A program made the position numbers and the translations under genes. A stretch of DNA of 64,000 bases from a virus, in the IMG/VR virus record IMGVR_UViG_3300048597_000634, positions 124,001 to 188,000 of that record. The stretch is one strand, 5' to 3'. This document shows positions 23,600 through 31,844 of this stretch, piece after piece. The notes under the pieces were generated by a model. The model ran no database searches. It was not told the DNA's origin and saw only the letters and a program-made list of their open reading frames with translations. Each line of letters begins with the position of its first letter. Position 1 is the stretch's first letter.

Positions 23600-26064
23600 A
23601 GTGGCGCGGTGCCTCGTCTGGTTTCTAATTCATTAATAATCTCTAGTAACTGCCAGAATTTATCATGACTAACATTAAATGCCGCAAGCAGGTCCCAATA
23701 CTGCATAATCACTTTGCCGTAGAGTAAGCGTCGGTCATCACAAGACTTTCTGTTTAATATGCTGTATTCCTTGCACAATCTCAGGAAATTAGGGTGCCAA
23801 TCAGCTATACGCTTAGTTTCTTTGGGGATATAACGCCCTAGTAGTGTTCGTATAGCTCGGTACTGCTCGCCGGACATATAAGGGTCTCCAGCAAAACCCA
23901 GCACCTCCCCAGAATGGTTAGATTCTAACCACTTAAAGAGCCGATCTCTCACTGTGTCTATAGAGGTCCAGTTACATAACCCTGCCTCACATAGCGTTTC
24001 AATCTTAGCCGCCGCGTTGGGTGAGATGGTAAACCGGAATGGGTGGTAATGCTTAATGAAACACCGCGGCGCCATGGACACACAGCTATATTCCTCATCA
24101 GTTTTGATAATGGTGTAGATGCCGTTATTTTTTAAGTAAATGACCGGCTCCATTAATAGCGCCTCGTTAATATCATTGAGGTCATCTACGGTGTGCTTAT
24201 GCTCCCATGAACCTACATTGATGACGTCATCGCTAGTGTTCCGCAGTTGCCGAAGCAGCACTGCTAAGTCAACACCAGTCTTATCCTCTACCTCATCCTT
24301 ACTAGACTTATTAACGGACTTGGTACTCTTAGTTCTGTATAGCCCAAGGTAGTTAATGATTGGGCCGTAAGGTTTTAGCTGGTCCTCTAGCATGTTGAGA
24401 GCTGAAGAGTCCTGGGATAGCTTTAATACTAGGACGGGGCCGGTTATCTTATCTCCATAGACCCGCTCAAGTTGTTTTAAGGTTATATCGCGCCCCCGGA
24501 GGGCTATTACGGTCAGACCAAGGTTAATAACCTTTAATGGGTTCATACGGGCGCGGTCATTGGGCGTTGCCTTGACCTTAGCGTGCCGGTAATAATCCTT
24601 AATTTCTTTCCATAACTCGCCATCGTAGTCATAAGACATATCACTGTCAGCTAACAGGTAATACTTAGACACGGCGTAACTGCACCCTAGACTCTTGTTG
24701 TTAGATAAGTAGTCGTAGATATAACCATGGCTGCCCCGCGGCTCAATTAGCGTAATCAGACCGTCAGTGTATGTAAAGGATGGGAATTGTTGCTCACTGT
24801 CAACCCCGTTAGATACATAACGTAGTTTATGGGGACCAGCATCTACGGTGAAGGATAATTTGGCTTCAGCATTGAGATAGTATCTGATACGCTGTGTTAG
24901 CGCTGTGCAGTAATTAAGAAAGACCTTGGACACCTCAGCCACATTGGTTAAGTCAGCACACTCGTGGTGCTTCTTAATATGCTGGTCAAAGGATTGCTGG
25001 ACCAATGCACTGAGCCTTCTATTGACCTCAACACTAATGACTTGCGAGGCTAAAGCTTGTAGTTTGTCTAGGATTGGCTGCGTTTGGTCATTCTTCAACA
25101 ACTCTTCTCGGCTTGTGTTTAAAGGCAAATATCCAGGCGGTACTCGAATAACCACCACGCAGTGCTGTTCTGTCGCTGAGCTGCTTCGATACCCTAATAG
25201 GTCTGAGCTGAGGATTTCTTCTATAGTTAGCTGTTTGCTTATGGTAGTAGCGTTACTATACACGTAGCCTTTATTTTGTTTGAGGTAATATAAGGCGCCG
25301 CCTAAGTCTAAAATCACACTACCGTAGCTATAACGGTTAGCAGTGTAATAATCTACAGTTACTGGCGTGTCCGCCTCTTCCTTTGTGTTTAGAGAAAAGT
25401 AACGGTGAGGCTTTAAGCCTTGACCAAACCACCAATCATCCTGCGACGTTAGTGACTCACCTTTAATAAGGTTGAAGTCATAACGAGAGACGTCTATTAA
25501 GTCTAGTAATGTATGTATGACTTTACTTGTAGCTACATTACCGAAAGGGATGGTGACTTCTAACCCAGTGTTATCTGCTTCTACGGGTTCTGGGTCAGAC
25601 CATATTGTTAACTCAGGGATGTGGTATTCATTCAGGTTACAGAGGTATAGGGTTTCATAGCCGCCGTGGAAACTACGAATGTAAAACTGTTTAGATAAGG
25701 CAAGCGGCGCCAGCCGACCCACACCATAGGCACCAATGGCATTAGCGTTATCTTCCTTAGTGCTCTCACCAATGTGGGTATATAACCCGTGCATTGATTC
25801 AGGACTTAGCCCCGGACCATGGTCACGGATGATTACCCGGTCTACTTCTACCGTTATATCTACTGATAATCCAGGACCTACTTCGTTGTTAGCGTCGTAG
25901 GCGTTGCTGATGATTTCACGGAAGGCGGCGCTAAGGGGGTCGGCGTATTGTTGGGTGATTAATAGTTGACTTAGCTTAGCTAACTGCTGGCGTTCTAGCT
26001 TAATGCTGAATTCTTTGCCAGACTCGTTCTTGATGGCGGTGCGTTGTTCTAAGATAGGCCTCAT
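23596..26064 (-). CDS. Large GHKL ATPase, rIIA-like
   Basis: 822 residues. The N-terminus is a Bergerat-fold ATPase: AFREIISNAYDANN (N-box, with E50, N54 and D57), VIIRDHGPGLS (G1, 79-87), and HIGEST ... GAYGVGRLAP (G2, about 98-120). The rest has no motif recognised by eye. The size and the N-terminal ATPase match phage T4 rIIA, the membrane-associated protein that blocks abortive infection (Rex) in lambda lysogens. Sequence match beyond the ATPase is not clear, so it is 'rIIA-like'. No rIIB-like partner is seen next to it. Confidence 0.65.
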   Translation of the reverse strand: MRPILEQRTAIKNESGKEFSIKLERQQLAKLSQLLITQQYADPLSAAFREIISNAYDANNEVGPGLSVDITVEVDRVIIRDHGPGLSPESMHGLYTHIGESTKEDNANAIGAYGVGRLAPLALSKQFYIRSFHGGYETLYLCNLNEYHIPELTIWSDPEPVEADNTGLEVTIPFGNVATSKVIHTLLDLIDVSRYDFNLIKGESLTSQDDWWFGQGLKPHRYFSLNTKEEADTPVTVDYYTANRYSYGSVILDLGGALYYLKQNKGYVYSNATTISKQLTIEEILSSDLLGYRSSSATEQHCVVVIRVPPGYLPLNTSREELLKNDQTQPILDKLQALASQVISVEVNRRLSALVQQSFDQHIKKHHECADLTNVAEVSKVFLNYCTALTQRIRYYLNAEAKLSFTVDAGPHKLRYVSNGVDSEQQFPSFTYTDGLITLIEPRGSHGYIYDYLSNNKSLGCSYAVSKYYLLADSDMSYDYDGELWKEIKDYYRHAKVKATPNDRARMNPLKVINLGLTVIALRGRDITLKQLERVYGDKITGPVLVLKLSQDSSALNMLEDQLKPYGPIINYLGLYRTKSTKSVNKSSKDEVEDKTGVDLAVLLRQLRNTSDDVINVGSWEHKHTVDDLNDINEALLMEPVIYLKNNGIYTIIKTDEEYSCVSMAPRCFIKHYHPFRFTISPNAAAKIETLCEAGLCNWTSIDTVRDRLFKWLESNHSGEVLGFAGDPYMSGEQYRAIRTLLGRYIPKETKRIADWHPNFLRLCKEYSILNRKSCDDRRLLYGKVIMQYWDLLAAFNVSHDKFWQLLEIINELETRRGTAPL

Positions 26065-26066
26065 TA

Positions 26067-26414
26067 TTATTTGCTGTGTAGGTCGTGCTGTTTGGACTCG
26101 TAGGACTGCTTAAGGGCGGCGGCTAGTAGTTGTCCTTTCTCTACTGCCATGGACGCTAGGGTAGCTGCGTCAAGGTCTGGATTCTGGTCCATGAGGCGTG
26201 GTAGGTAAAGGGTGGCACAAGTAAGTTCTTGTTCTTGCCAGTATTCTTCGGACTTGAGAAGGAAAGGCTCGTCTGCTAGTAGCGTGTAGATGTCGCACAG
26301 TTGGTCTTCGATGGAAGATAGGTAACGGTCACGGTCGGCGATTTGTTTGAGGTAGTGGGCTGTGTAGACCGCTGCTTTCTGGATGGTCTTGAGATAGTTA
26401 AGGATTGGCTGCAT
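26067..26414 (-). CDS. Hypothetical helical protein
   Basis: 115 residues with long helices (MQPILNYLKTIQKAAVYTAH ... LASMAVEKGQLLAAALKQS). No recognised family; separated by three bases from the large ATPase gene, so transcribed with it. Confidence 0.55.
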   Translation of the reverse strand: MQPILNYLKTIQKAAVYTAHYLKQIADRDRYLSSIEDQLCDIYTLLADEPFLLKSEEYWQEQELTCATLYLPRLMDQNPDLDAATLASMAVEKGQLLAAALKQSYESKQHDLHSK

Positions 26415-26438
26415 TGTAGTGATGGTTGGTTAATGGGC

Positions 26439-26477
26439 AAAAGAAAACCCGCCTACGTTTGTTGCGTTGTAGACGGG
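26439..26477 (-). terminator. Rho-independent terminator
   Basis: On the minus strand CCCGTCTAC and GTAGGCGGG (one G-U pair) form the stem, followed by TTTTCTTTT. It ends the short transcript of the 45-residue gene just upstream. Confidence 0.85.
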
Positions 26478-26511
26478 CACGAGACGAAAGATACGAAGTG
26501 ATACTACCAGC

Positions 26512-26649
26512 TTAGCGCCATTGACTCTGCAATAGCACGGCAGCGCTGGCTCGGCGATTCTTAGCTTTAAGCCGCTTGTTGGCGTTTAAAGACCTAAGAT
26601 AGGCAGTGGTCTTCGTTTGGTAGTTTAGTTGAGGTTGGTTAGTTTCCAT
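26512..26649 (-). CDS. 45-residue basic protein
   Basis: METNQPQLNYQTKTTAYL starts an otherwise unlisted short gene, with a highly basic centre (NANKRLKAKNRRASAAVLL). It is bounded by a terminator downstream and a promoter-plus-palindrome upstream, and so forms a one-gene transcription unit. Charge suggests nucleic-acid binding. Confidence 0.7.
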   Translation of the reverse strand: METNQPQLNYQTKTTAYLRSLNANKRLKAKNRRASAAVLLQSQWR

Positions 26650-26661
26650 GCTTGTTAGTTT

Positions 26662-26688
26662 GGTATAAATTTATACCATTTGATTATA
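26662..26688 (-). promoter_or_regulatory. -10 box and palindromic operator
   Basis: TATAAT on the minus strand (26683-26688) followed after five bases by the perfect 16-bp palindrome GGTATAAATTTATACC (26662-26677). The palindrome covers the expected transcription start of the 45-residue gene, as expected of a repressor site. Confidence 0.6.
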
Positions 26689-26690
26689 AC

Positions 26691-26954
26691 TTAAGGTTCT
26701 TCATCTTGGACTAGAAACGGCACCCATTTGGCGTGCCAGTCTGCCAAGATATGTTTGACAATGATGGTGGCTTCGGGGATGTAAGTAGTTAATGGTTCGT
26801 AGGAGTCGTCTGCTGGTGGAAGCCCGGTGTATTCGGTGATTAGGTTAGTGTTCATTAACCGGGTGGTGGTGCCGTCTGGTTTAGCGGCTTCGAGTAGTAA
26901 GGAGACTTTGTTTGGTTCTGGAAGGATTTCAAAGGTGCAAACTAAGTGAGTCAT
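26691..26954 (-). CDS. Hypothetical protein
   Basis: 87 residues (MTHLVCTFEILPEPNKVSLL), mixed alpha/beta, no motif recognised. Its start is divergent from the plus-strand fibre gene nearby. Confidence 0.55.
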   Translation of the reverse strand: MTHLVCTFEILPEPNKVSLLLEAAKPDGTTTRLMNTNLITEYTGLPPADDSYEPLTTYIPEATIIVKHILADWHAKWVPFLVQDEEP

Positions 26955-27035
26955 GGTTGGTTAAAGGCGGCGCTTGATTAACTTTTTATCTGGCTGCGGC
27001 TAGGTTGAACGTAGTCGGACATTATCCCAACTACC

Positions 27036-27296
27036 ATGGCCAGTTTATTAGAGCTGTATAGGCTGCAAAATACACTTACGGGCGAGCAAATTAAGAGTTT
27101 GTATGAGGGTGAGTTTGACACTAACGCTTATACAGATGCTGAGAAGATTAAGCTGGCTTCTACTTTAGTAGTAGTACCTGTTCCCGTTACATCTACTTCT
27201 CCTGGACAAGTAGGAAATATTGCAGTTGACACGGATTACATCTATGTTTGTGTTGCGTCTAATACATGGAAGAGAAATGTATTAACTGATTGGTAG
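27036..27296 (+). CDS. Small fibre protein on plus strand
   Basis: 86 residues. The N-terminus (QIKSLYEGEFDTNAYTDAEKIKL) closely matches residues 12-34 of the large fibre at 2572 (QIKALYESHPDTNAYTDAEKAKL), and the C-terminus (GQVGNIAVDTDYIYVCVASN) is a fibre-tip module seen in many phages and cyanobacterial prophages. It is one of only two real plus-strand genes, placed between unrelated genes, and ends 13 bases past the start of the minus-strand stop of the next gene. It may be an accessory fibre subunit or a recombination cassette. Confidence 0.7.
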   Translation: MASLLELYRLQNTLTGEQIKSLYEGEFDTNAYTDAEKIKLASTLVVVPVPVTSTSPGQVGNIAVDTDYIYVCVASNTWKRNVLTDW

Positions 27297-27494
27297 TCTG
27301 TATCGCTGTGCATAGCTAGCCTCAACATACTGCCCTACGAGCCCTTTAGGGATGAACGAGAAAATCCATGCATAGGAGCACTTATAGATCAAAGGCATAA
27401 GAGATTCGATTTTTAAGTGGTGGGCTACATGTAAGCACATCAAGTCTCTATCAAAGACTAGCCTTCGTGGTTTAGTTCTTGCTTTGGTTAGCAT
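27282..27494 (-). CDS. Small MLTK-tagged protein
   Basis: 70 residues starting MLTKARTKPRRLVFDRDLMC; the first of the tagged small genes in the left-to-right direction. It starts one base after the ligase stop. The tag is described at 30138. Central LMCLHVAHHLKIESLMPLIYK is hydrophobic. Function unknown. Confidence 0.6.
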   Translation of the reverse strand: MLTKARTKPRRLVFDRDLMCLHVAHHLKIESLMPLIYKCSYAWIFSFIPKGLVGQYVEASYAQRYRLPIS

Positions 27495-27495
27495 A

Positions 27496-29766
27496 TTACT
27501 CGTAGTCCCTAAATGCTACACCAATAGGGAATCGTGGCAGACCATCATCTGTATAACCATGGTGCTTAATGGTTATTAAGGTTTGTGATTCCGGCGGGTT
27601 GTCATAAACTTCCTGCTTCTGTGCTACCGTGCCTTGCATTTTAGCCTTAAACACCAGACCAATACACGTCGAACACTCAGCTATTAGGTCTTCAACGCCC
27701 CGCTGCCCTAACAAGAACCTCTCAAAGACGAACTCATTGGTATCGTACTCCTTAACCTTCAGTAGGTTGCTAGACCGCTGCCCTTGGTCGTAAGTGCCAT
27801 TAAGGAGACGGATCATTACACCCTCGTAACCTTCGCTAACGTAGTGCATGTGAAGCTCCATCACTTCCTCCTTGTTGTCGCAGGTAGAGGTAGGTAGGGC
27901 TTTAACATGCTGCCAACTAATAGTGGATGTCAGGCGGCGCACCTCCAACTCCCGCTCTAGCTGCTTCTGATCGTTGACAATGTCGTAGACCCAGAACTCT
28001 AGCTGTAAGGATTGCTCTTGTTGTTTCTTAACAGCAGAGACAATCTCTTGGAAGGTTAGCTCTCTAGTGAATATCTCCCCGTCGAGGATGACAGGCTGGG
28101 TGAGCTTCTCTTCTAGTTCCTTTTTGATGTGCCCTAGCGTAGTGTACTTTTTGCCGGTGCGGGACAGGAAAGTAACGGTCTTACCGTCGAACACAGCCAG
28201 GGCTCTACAATTGTGAATAACAACGCCGTTAGCGACGTAGTTATGATTGTCTTCTACCTCTAGGTCGTACTTAGTGTATGGGGCAGAGCTACGCTTAGCT
28301 TTAGTTTTATGAAACTTACTCCAAGCGAACTCGTCTTTTGCGGCTTGCACGTAGTCTTCCGTAGGGAAGTAATATTTGTACTCTACTCCTTTACAATGGC
28401 ACTTCCGTAAACTGTTAAGTAAATAAAGAGTGTCTTTAGTGTTGAACTGTAGGAATATTCCAGAGCAATTAGTGGTGTCGACACGTTTATCCCGTATTTC
28501 TGTAGGCGTGCAATGCCACTTTTTCTGAAAGTATTCGACAAACACTTTTATCTGGTCGAGAGAGTGCTTATGTGTGGATATACTTAGCACCGGTGTGTTA
28601 GGGTTTCCGTTGTTAAAGCTTATACTTCCGTCATCTGCAATCCATAGACTTAGAGCTTCTGGGCTCATGTATTTACACATGTTATCGTATGTGATGTGCT
28701 TCCTGTGCCCTAGCCGCTTACAGTGCCCTGTAAAGTAGATTAACTCGATAGGAAAGTCTGTCTTACTTAATGCGACACTATCAAACCGATAGCCTTTAGA
28801 CCCATAACCTGTTGTGTATTCGGTACACCTACCATCTAAGTTTAGAGTCTTAACCTTAAAATCGAATAGCTCTTTATTGGTATGACTAAAAGCTAATCTG
28901 TAACTGGTACCGCTACCTCTTTTTTCTATGTTCATTATGCTATCCCCCAGTAAGGTGCCAAAGACAAGAGACGTTCTATACTCGGAGAAGCAATTTACGT
29001 AGATTAAATCTTCCTTCTCATTAAGGTCGCGAGCTTCTTTCCAGCCTTGGTTGGTAAAGTATTTATGGTTGGCAGTTGTCTTCAATCGTGTACCTGTAGG
29101 CAGAGTAACATCTAACCAATCTTTGTACTTAGAGCTTCCGTTATTAAACCAATTTGTTATGGGCTTGTACTCAAAGACCTTTTTGGCTTCGTTGTAAGAG
29201 AGCACTTCCACCTTCATTTTGGTCTCTACTATCTCTTCAATGCTTATTAGTCCTTTATTAGTAGAGACTAGAGTTTTACCGTAGACGCAGCCGTCCAATT
29301 TGGGCTGCACAAGGCAGCGGTACTTAACTTTATTCCACTTCACGGACTGGGCTAGCATTGGCTTCCGCATTCCGTTAGCGTCAGTGTTAAAGGTAGGTAG
29401 AGCGGCTTCTAAAGCATTCTTTAAATGCGAATAGAGAGTATTCTCGTAGGAGAAAGCTGACGCGGCTGTTCCTTCTACCCAAGAGATGCCTAGGTCTTCT
29501 AAAGACTTGTAGCCCTCGTCTTGCTTCTTCTTCCAGTCGCTGCGGGCTTCAGACTCGGCTTGTTGTTGGGGTGTCGTGGCGTTACTTCTGTTTAAGTTCT
29601 TACCTTCGCTAATGGTCTTGATGTTAACGAGGGGTTTGTCGGTGCCGTACTGTCCTGAGGTCTTGATGACCTGATACTCGTCGGAGCCGAGGACAGCTTC
29701 AGTCTCGATCTCCCAATAGGCTATAGATAGATTCTTTGTGCGCTTGTAAAGTATTGGTAGTTTCAT
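27496..29766 (-). CDS. ATP-dependent DNA ligase interrupted by an intein
   Basis: 756 residues before splicing. Exteins: 1-159 and 520-756, which join to a ligase of about 396 residues. The N-terminal WGR-like region is followed by motif I KYRCLVQPKLDG with the adenylated Lys; the intein is inserted immediately after it. After splicing, CRALAVF follows; LSRTGKKYT is motif II-like, LDGEIFT motif III, EGVMIR motif IV and LLKVKEY motif V. Phage ligases of this type seal nicks in replication or in repair. The last residues are PIGVAFRDYE. The N-terminal extein overlaps the next gene by 68 bases. Confidence 0.9.
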   Translation of the reverse strand: MKLPILYKRTKNLSIAYWEIETEAVLGSDEYQVIKTSGQYGTDKPLVNIKTISEGKNLNRSNATTPQQQAESEARSDWKKKQDEGYKSLEDLGISWVEGTAASAFSYENTLYSHLKNALEAALPTFNTDANGMRKPMLAQSVKWNKVKYRCLVQPKLDGCVYGKTLVSTNKGLISIEEIVETKMKVEVLSYNEAKKVFEYKPITNWFNNGSSKYKDWLDVTLPTGTRLKTTANHKYFTNQGWKEARDLNEKEDLIYVNCFSEYRTSLVFGTLLGDSIMNIEKRGSGTSYRLAFSHTNKELFDFKVKTLNLDGRCTEYTTGYGSKGYRFDSVALSKTDFPIELIYFTGHCKRLGHRKHITYDNMCKYMSPEALSLWIADDGSISFNNGNPNTPVLSISTHKHSLDQIKVFVEYFQKKWHCTPTEIRDKRVDTTNCSGIFLQFNTKDTLYLLNSLRKCHCKGVEYKYYFPTEDYVQAAKDEFAWSKFHKTKAKRSSAPYTKYDLEVEDNHNYVANGVVIHNCRALAVFDGKTVTFLSRTGKKYTTLGHIKKELEEKLTQPVILDGEIFTRELTFQEIVSAVKKQQEQSLQLEFWVYDIVNDQKQLERELEVRRLTSTISWQHVKALPTSTCDNKEEVMELHMHYVSEGYEGVMIRLLNGTYDQGQRSSNLLKVKEYDTNEFVFERFLLGQRGVEDLIAECSTCIGLVFKAKMQGTVAQKQEVYDNPPESQTLITIKHHGYTDDGLPRFPIGVAFRDYE
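28210..29289 (-). mobile_element. Intein with LAGLIDADG domain in ligase motif I
   Basis: 360 residues, from Cys160 (CVYGKTLVSTNKG) to Asn519 (NHNYVANGVVIHN), followed by Cys. Block A, block B (TTANHKYFTNQG), a two-motif LAGLIDADG homing-endonuclease domain (SLVFGTLLGDSIM; LSLWIADDGSI) and the C-terminal blocks with HN|C are all present. The insertion site is directly at the catalytic KLDG, so splicing is needed for ligase activity. Confidence 0.9.
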
Positions 29767-30097
29767 GAAGGCTGGTTAAGTATGTAATGGTTAAAGCTAG
29801 ATGCTCTACTTCCTCTTTTGTCGGCTGACAGTTGTACAGTCTGAGTACGCCCTTGTAGAGTCTTATATCCGGCGGCAGCTTTAGTTTGGGCTTTTCTTTA
29901 TCAAGGCTGTGGAACCACCGTAAAGTCTCTCCGAGGTCTACTAGGATACTAGAGGTAGGCATATAGTAGATGTCAATCAGGTCACCGTCTGGGTAGGTGA
30001 ATGGGGTGCGTATACGGGTTAGAGGTCCGAAGACGCAGCACTTGTAGTCGGAACCCAATTCAGTCTGTATCTTGCTTGTAATCCTATCAAGTGCCAT
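29699..30097 (-). CDS. DUF1828-like hypothetical protein
   Basis: 132 residues. The segment FTYPDGDLIDIYY ... SILVDLGETLRWF resembles the DUF1828 N-terminal domain (a beta-rich fold with D-x-I-x-I-Y and D-L-G-E-T-L). The gene overlaps the ligase start by 68 bases. Function unknown. Confidence 0.55.
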   Translation of the reverse strand: MALDRITSKIQTELGSDYKCCVFGPLTRIRTPFTYPDGDLIDIYYMPTSSILVDLGETLRWFHSLDKEKPKLKLPPDIRLYKGVLRLYNCQPTKEEVEHLALTITYLTSLHETTNTLQAHKESIYSLLGDRD

Positions 30098-30137
30098 GTT
30101 GTTATTTGTAGTAAGAAAGGGTGCTTGGGGAGCTCTT

Positions 30138-30368
30138 CTAGGAACCTAGGACAGCTTCATGCTGTTGTTGTTGAAGTAGCTGGTACAAGTCGAATCTACA
30201 TACGTCCTTGTGGAAGTTGAAGATAGAATTTCGGCTTAGATGCGATTTGTGGTGTACATCTGGTCGACGCGCCTTAAGCTTTTTCAATGCGTCTAGAAGA
30301 ACGATGATCTCAAGACGATCTTTTACTTTTGCGGCTTTGATAGTCATAACCGTTTGTTTGGTGATCAT
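30138..30368 (-). CDS. Small MITK-tagged protein
   Basis: 76 residues starting MITKQTVMTIKAAKV. This and about 55 other short genes start with the same four residues: Met, a branched or aliphatic residue (Leu, Ile or Val), Thr or Ser, and Lys. The codons differ between copies (for example CTG ACT AAA, TTA ACC AAA, ATC ACC AAA, CTG AGC AAG, CTG TCT AAA), so the peptide is conserved, not only the DNA. The rest of this protein is basic and helical. Confidence 0.6.
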   Translation of the reverse strand: MITKQTVMTIKAAKVKDRLEIIVLLDALKKLKARRPDVHHKSHLSRNSIFNFHKDVCRFDLYQLLQQQQHEAVLGS

Positions 30369-30622
30369 GGAAGTACTCTGAACTTGCTTTCTTTTAAGGC
30401 TCTAAGCGCATCTTCTGTAAATCGCTTAAACAGTCGATAAAGATAGAGGTTCACCTTATTAAGGTACATGTCGGCCTTATTGAACCCGCTATAGTCCCAG
30501 CTGTTTTTGTTAAGCGCAAAGTACTCTACAGCGCACAACTTCTTTCTTAACCTATCAATATCTTTTAGTCTCAGGCGGTTGGGCTTTCTAATGTAAACCT
30601 TGGCTAGTTGTTTGGTGAGCAT
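30365..30622 (-). CDS. Small MLTK-tagged protein
   Basis: 86 residues when started at the ATG giving MLTKQLAKVYIRKPNRLRLKD; a longer frame open from 30691 is possible but its first part lies inside the next gene. Its stop overlaps the start of the following gene (ATGA). C-terminal LYLYRLFKRFTEDALRALKE is helical. Confidence 0.6.
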   Translation of the reverse strand: MLTKQLAKVYIRKPNRLRLKDIDRLRKKLCAVEYFALNKNSWDYSGFNKADMYLNKVNLYLYRLFKRFTEDALRALKESKFRVLP

Positions 30623-30812
30623 CAATAGTCTTTGTGTAGGAGGCGATGCCTCTGAATATATCGTAGATATCGCTTCTTGCTTCGTGAACACTTGGGCTGA
30701 GCATCATATTCCCGAAGAGCTTTGCTCTTATCTCACCAATCTCTGAGACAAAGGAGCAATACATTGTCTCCGGGTCCTCCCTGGCCTTTTTAGCTATATG
30801 TTTACTCAACAT
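30588..30812 (-). CDS. Small MLSK-tagged protein
   Basis: 74 residues (MLSKHIAKKAREDPETMYCS). Overlaps both neighbours. Helical, no family recognised. Confidence 0.55.
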   Translation of the reverse strand: MLSKHIAKKAREDPETMYCSFVSEIGEIRAKLFGNMMLSPSVHEARSDIYDIFRGIASYTKTIDAHQTTSQGLH

Positions 30813-30996
30813 AGACTACTATCTCTCTAAGAGGGTTAGGGGCGCTTGAGTACTCGAAGGGACTGACTCTAGGCGGAGGGAGTTTGGAGAGGTAGTAGGT
30901 TCTTTTCTGCACTCGGCTTTTACCGTCTTCGTCAAGGTTTTCCCACCGACTGTAAGAGTAAAGTAGGTAATACTTCTGAGGCTCAGGCTTCGTCAT
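30802..30996 (-). CDS. Small hypothetical protein
   Basis: 64 residues (MTKPEPQKYYLLYSYSRWEN), aromatic-rich N-terminus, no tag. Overlaps the neighbouring starts and stops by about ten bases on each side. Confidence 0.5.
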   Translation of the reverse strand: MTKPEPQKYYLLYSYSRWENLDEDGKSRVQKRTYYLSKLPPPRVSPFEYSSAPNPLREIVVYVE

Positions 30997-31384
30997 CTTT
31001 GTCCACTGTGTAGTCTGCTATACGGAATATCCCACGCTTGACTACATCTTTAACCCAAGCTTTGAGTTCTTCCTGTATCTGCTTTTCGCCTGCTTCTTCC
31101 GGGTCGGTATCCGTTGGGTAGCAGAAATCCACACCGAAGTTGTAGGTGTACTTGTAGGGCTTAACAGGCTCTTTTGGGCGCTCTTCTATCTTCTCTGTTA
31201 CGTCTTCCGGGCTCACCCCGTAGACCTCAGGAAGGACGGATAGAACTTTAATGGTGCAGCCTTTGGATAGGTCTAGCTGCTGGTGTAACTCGTCGACTCG
31301 GGCTTGAGCTTCGGTTAGGTTAGCAGCTTCAAACTCTACTTCGACGTGTTCCTCTCTTAGTCCGGTAACGGTATAGGTTGGCAT
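30983..31384 (-). CDS. Hypothetical protein
   Basis: 133 residues. The first 45 residues form a beta-alpha-beta pattern (TYTVTGLREEHVEVEFEAAN) like a small binding domain; the C-terminal part is acidic. No family recognised. Confidence 0.55.
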   Translation of the reverse strand: MPTYTVTGLREEHVEVEFEAANLTEAQARVDELHQQLDLSKGCTIKVLSVLPEVYGVSPEDVTEKIEERPKEPVKPYKYTYNFGVDFCYPTDTDPEEAGEKQIQEELKAWVKDVVKRGIFRIADYTVDKDDEA

Positions 31385-31581
31385 GATATAAAAAGTCCGT
31401 AGATGGGTAGGTTGTAGTGCATCTCTCTTATGTCTTCGACTATGTCGAATATCTCAGATGTTAGGTCGAACCCAAATCTTGAGTAGGTGGCTTCTTTAAG
31501 CTCATTGATTGGGCTTTTAAGCACAGTGTCTCTCCAAGAGGTTCTGACTTTAATGTTACTTAGTAGCTTTTTAGTTAGCAT
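31357..31581 (-). CDS. Small MLTK-tagged protein
   Basis: 74 residues (MLTKKLLSNIKVRTSWRDTV). The segment LTSEIFDIVEDIREMHYNLP recurs, in a shifted frame, in the next gene upstream, so the two are paralogues. Confidence 0.6.
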   Translation of the reverse strand: MLTKKLLSNIKVRTSWRDTVLKSPINELKEATYSRFGFDLTSEIFDIVEDIREMHYNLPIYGLFISCQPIPLPD

Positions 31582-31590
31582 TTTGTCCTC

Positions 31591-31844
31591 TTAGAGGTCT
31601 TTAAAGAGAGTTAGCGGAAAGAATTGGTCCCGAACATCTTCGACGATGTCAAAGGTCTCTGGTGTTGAGATAGTTGTCTGTAGCGGTCTTTTATTAGCAA
31701 CCCGGCGTCGTAAATCTTTTTACTTACACACAGGTCTGAGTGAAGGCGCCTAAACAGACAGCTATATATCGGTCTAATTGTGACCTTAGGAGTCTTGATG
31801 TCTAAACGTTTAGGACATGACGCTGCGGTTTGCTTAGTCAGCAT
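31591..31844 (-). pseudogene. Frameshifted MLTK-tagged paralogue
   Basis: Starts MLTKQTAASCPKRLDIKTPK, then the frame continues to an unrelated tail. A second frame, open from about the middle, reads KDLRRRVANKRPLQTTISTP then ETFDIVEDVRDQFFPLTLF, which matches the neighbour's FDIVEDIREMHYNLPIYGLF. The gene therefore carries a frameshift between LHSDLCV and KDLRRR relative to its paralogue, or is a recoded gene. Confidence 0.6.
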
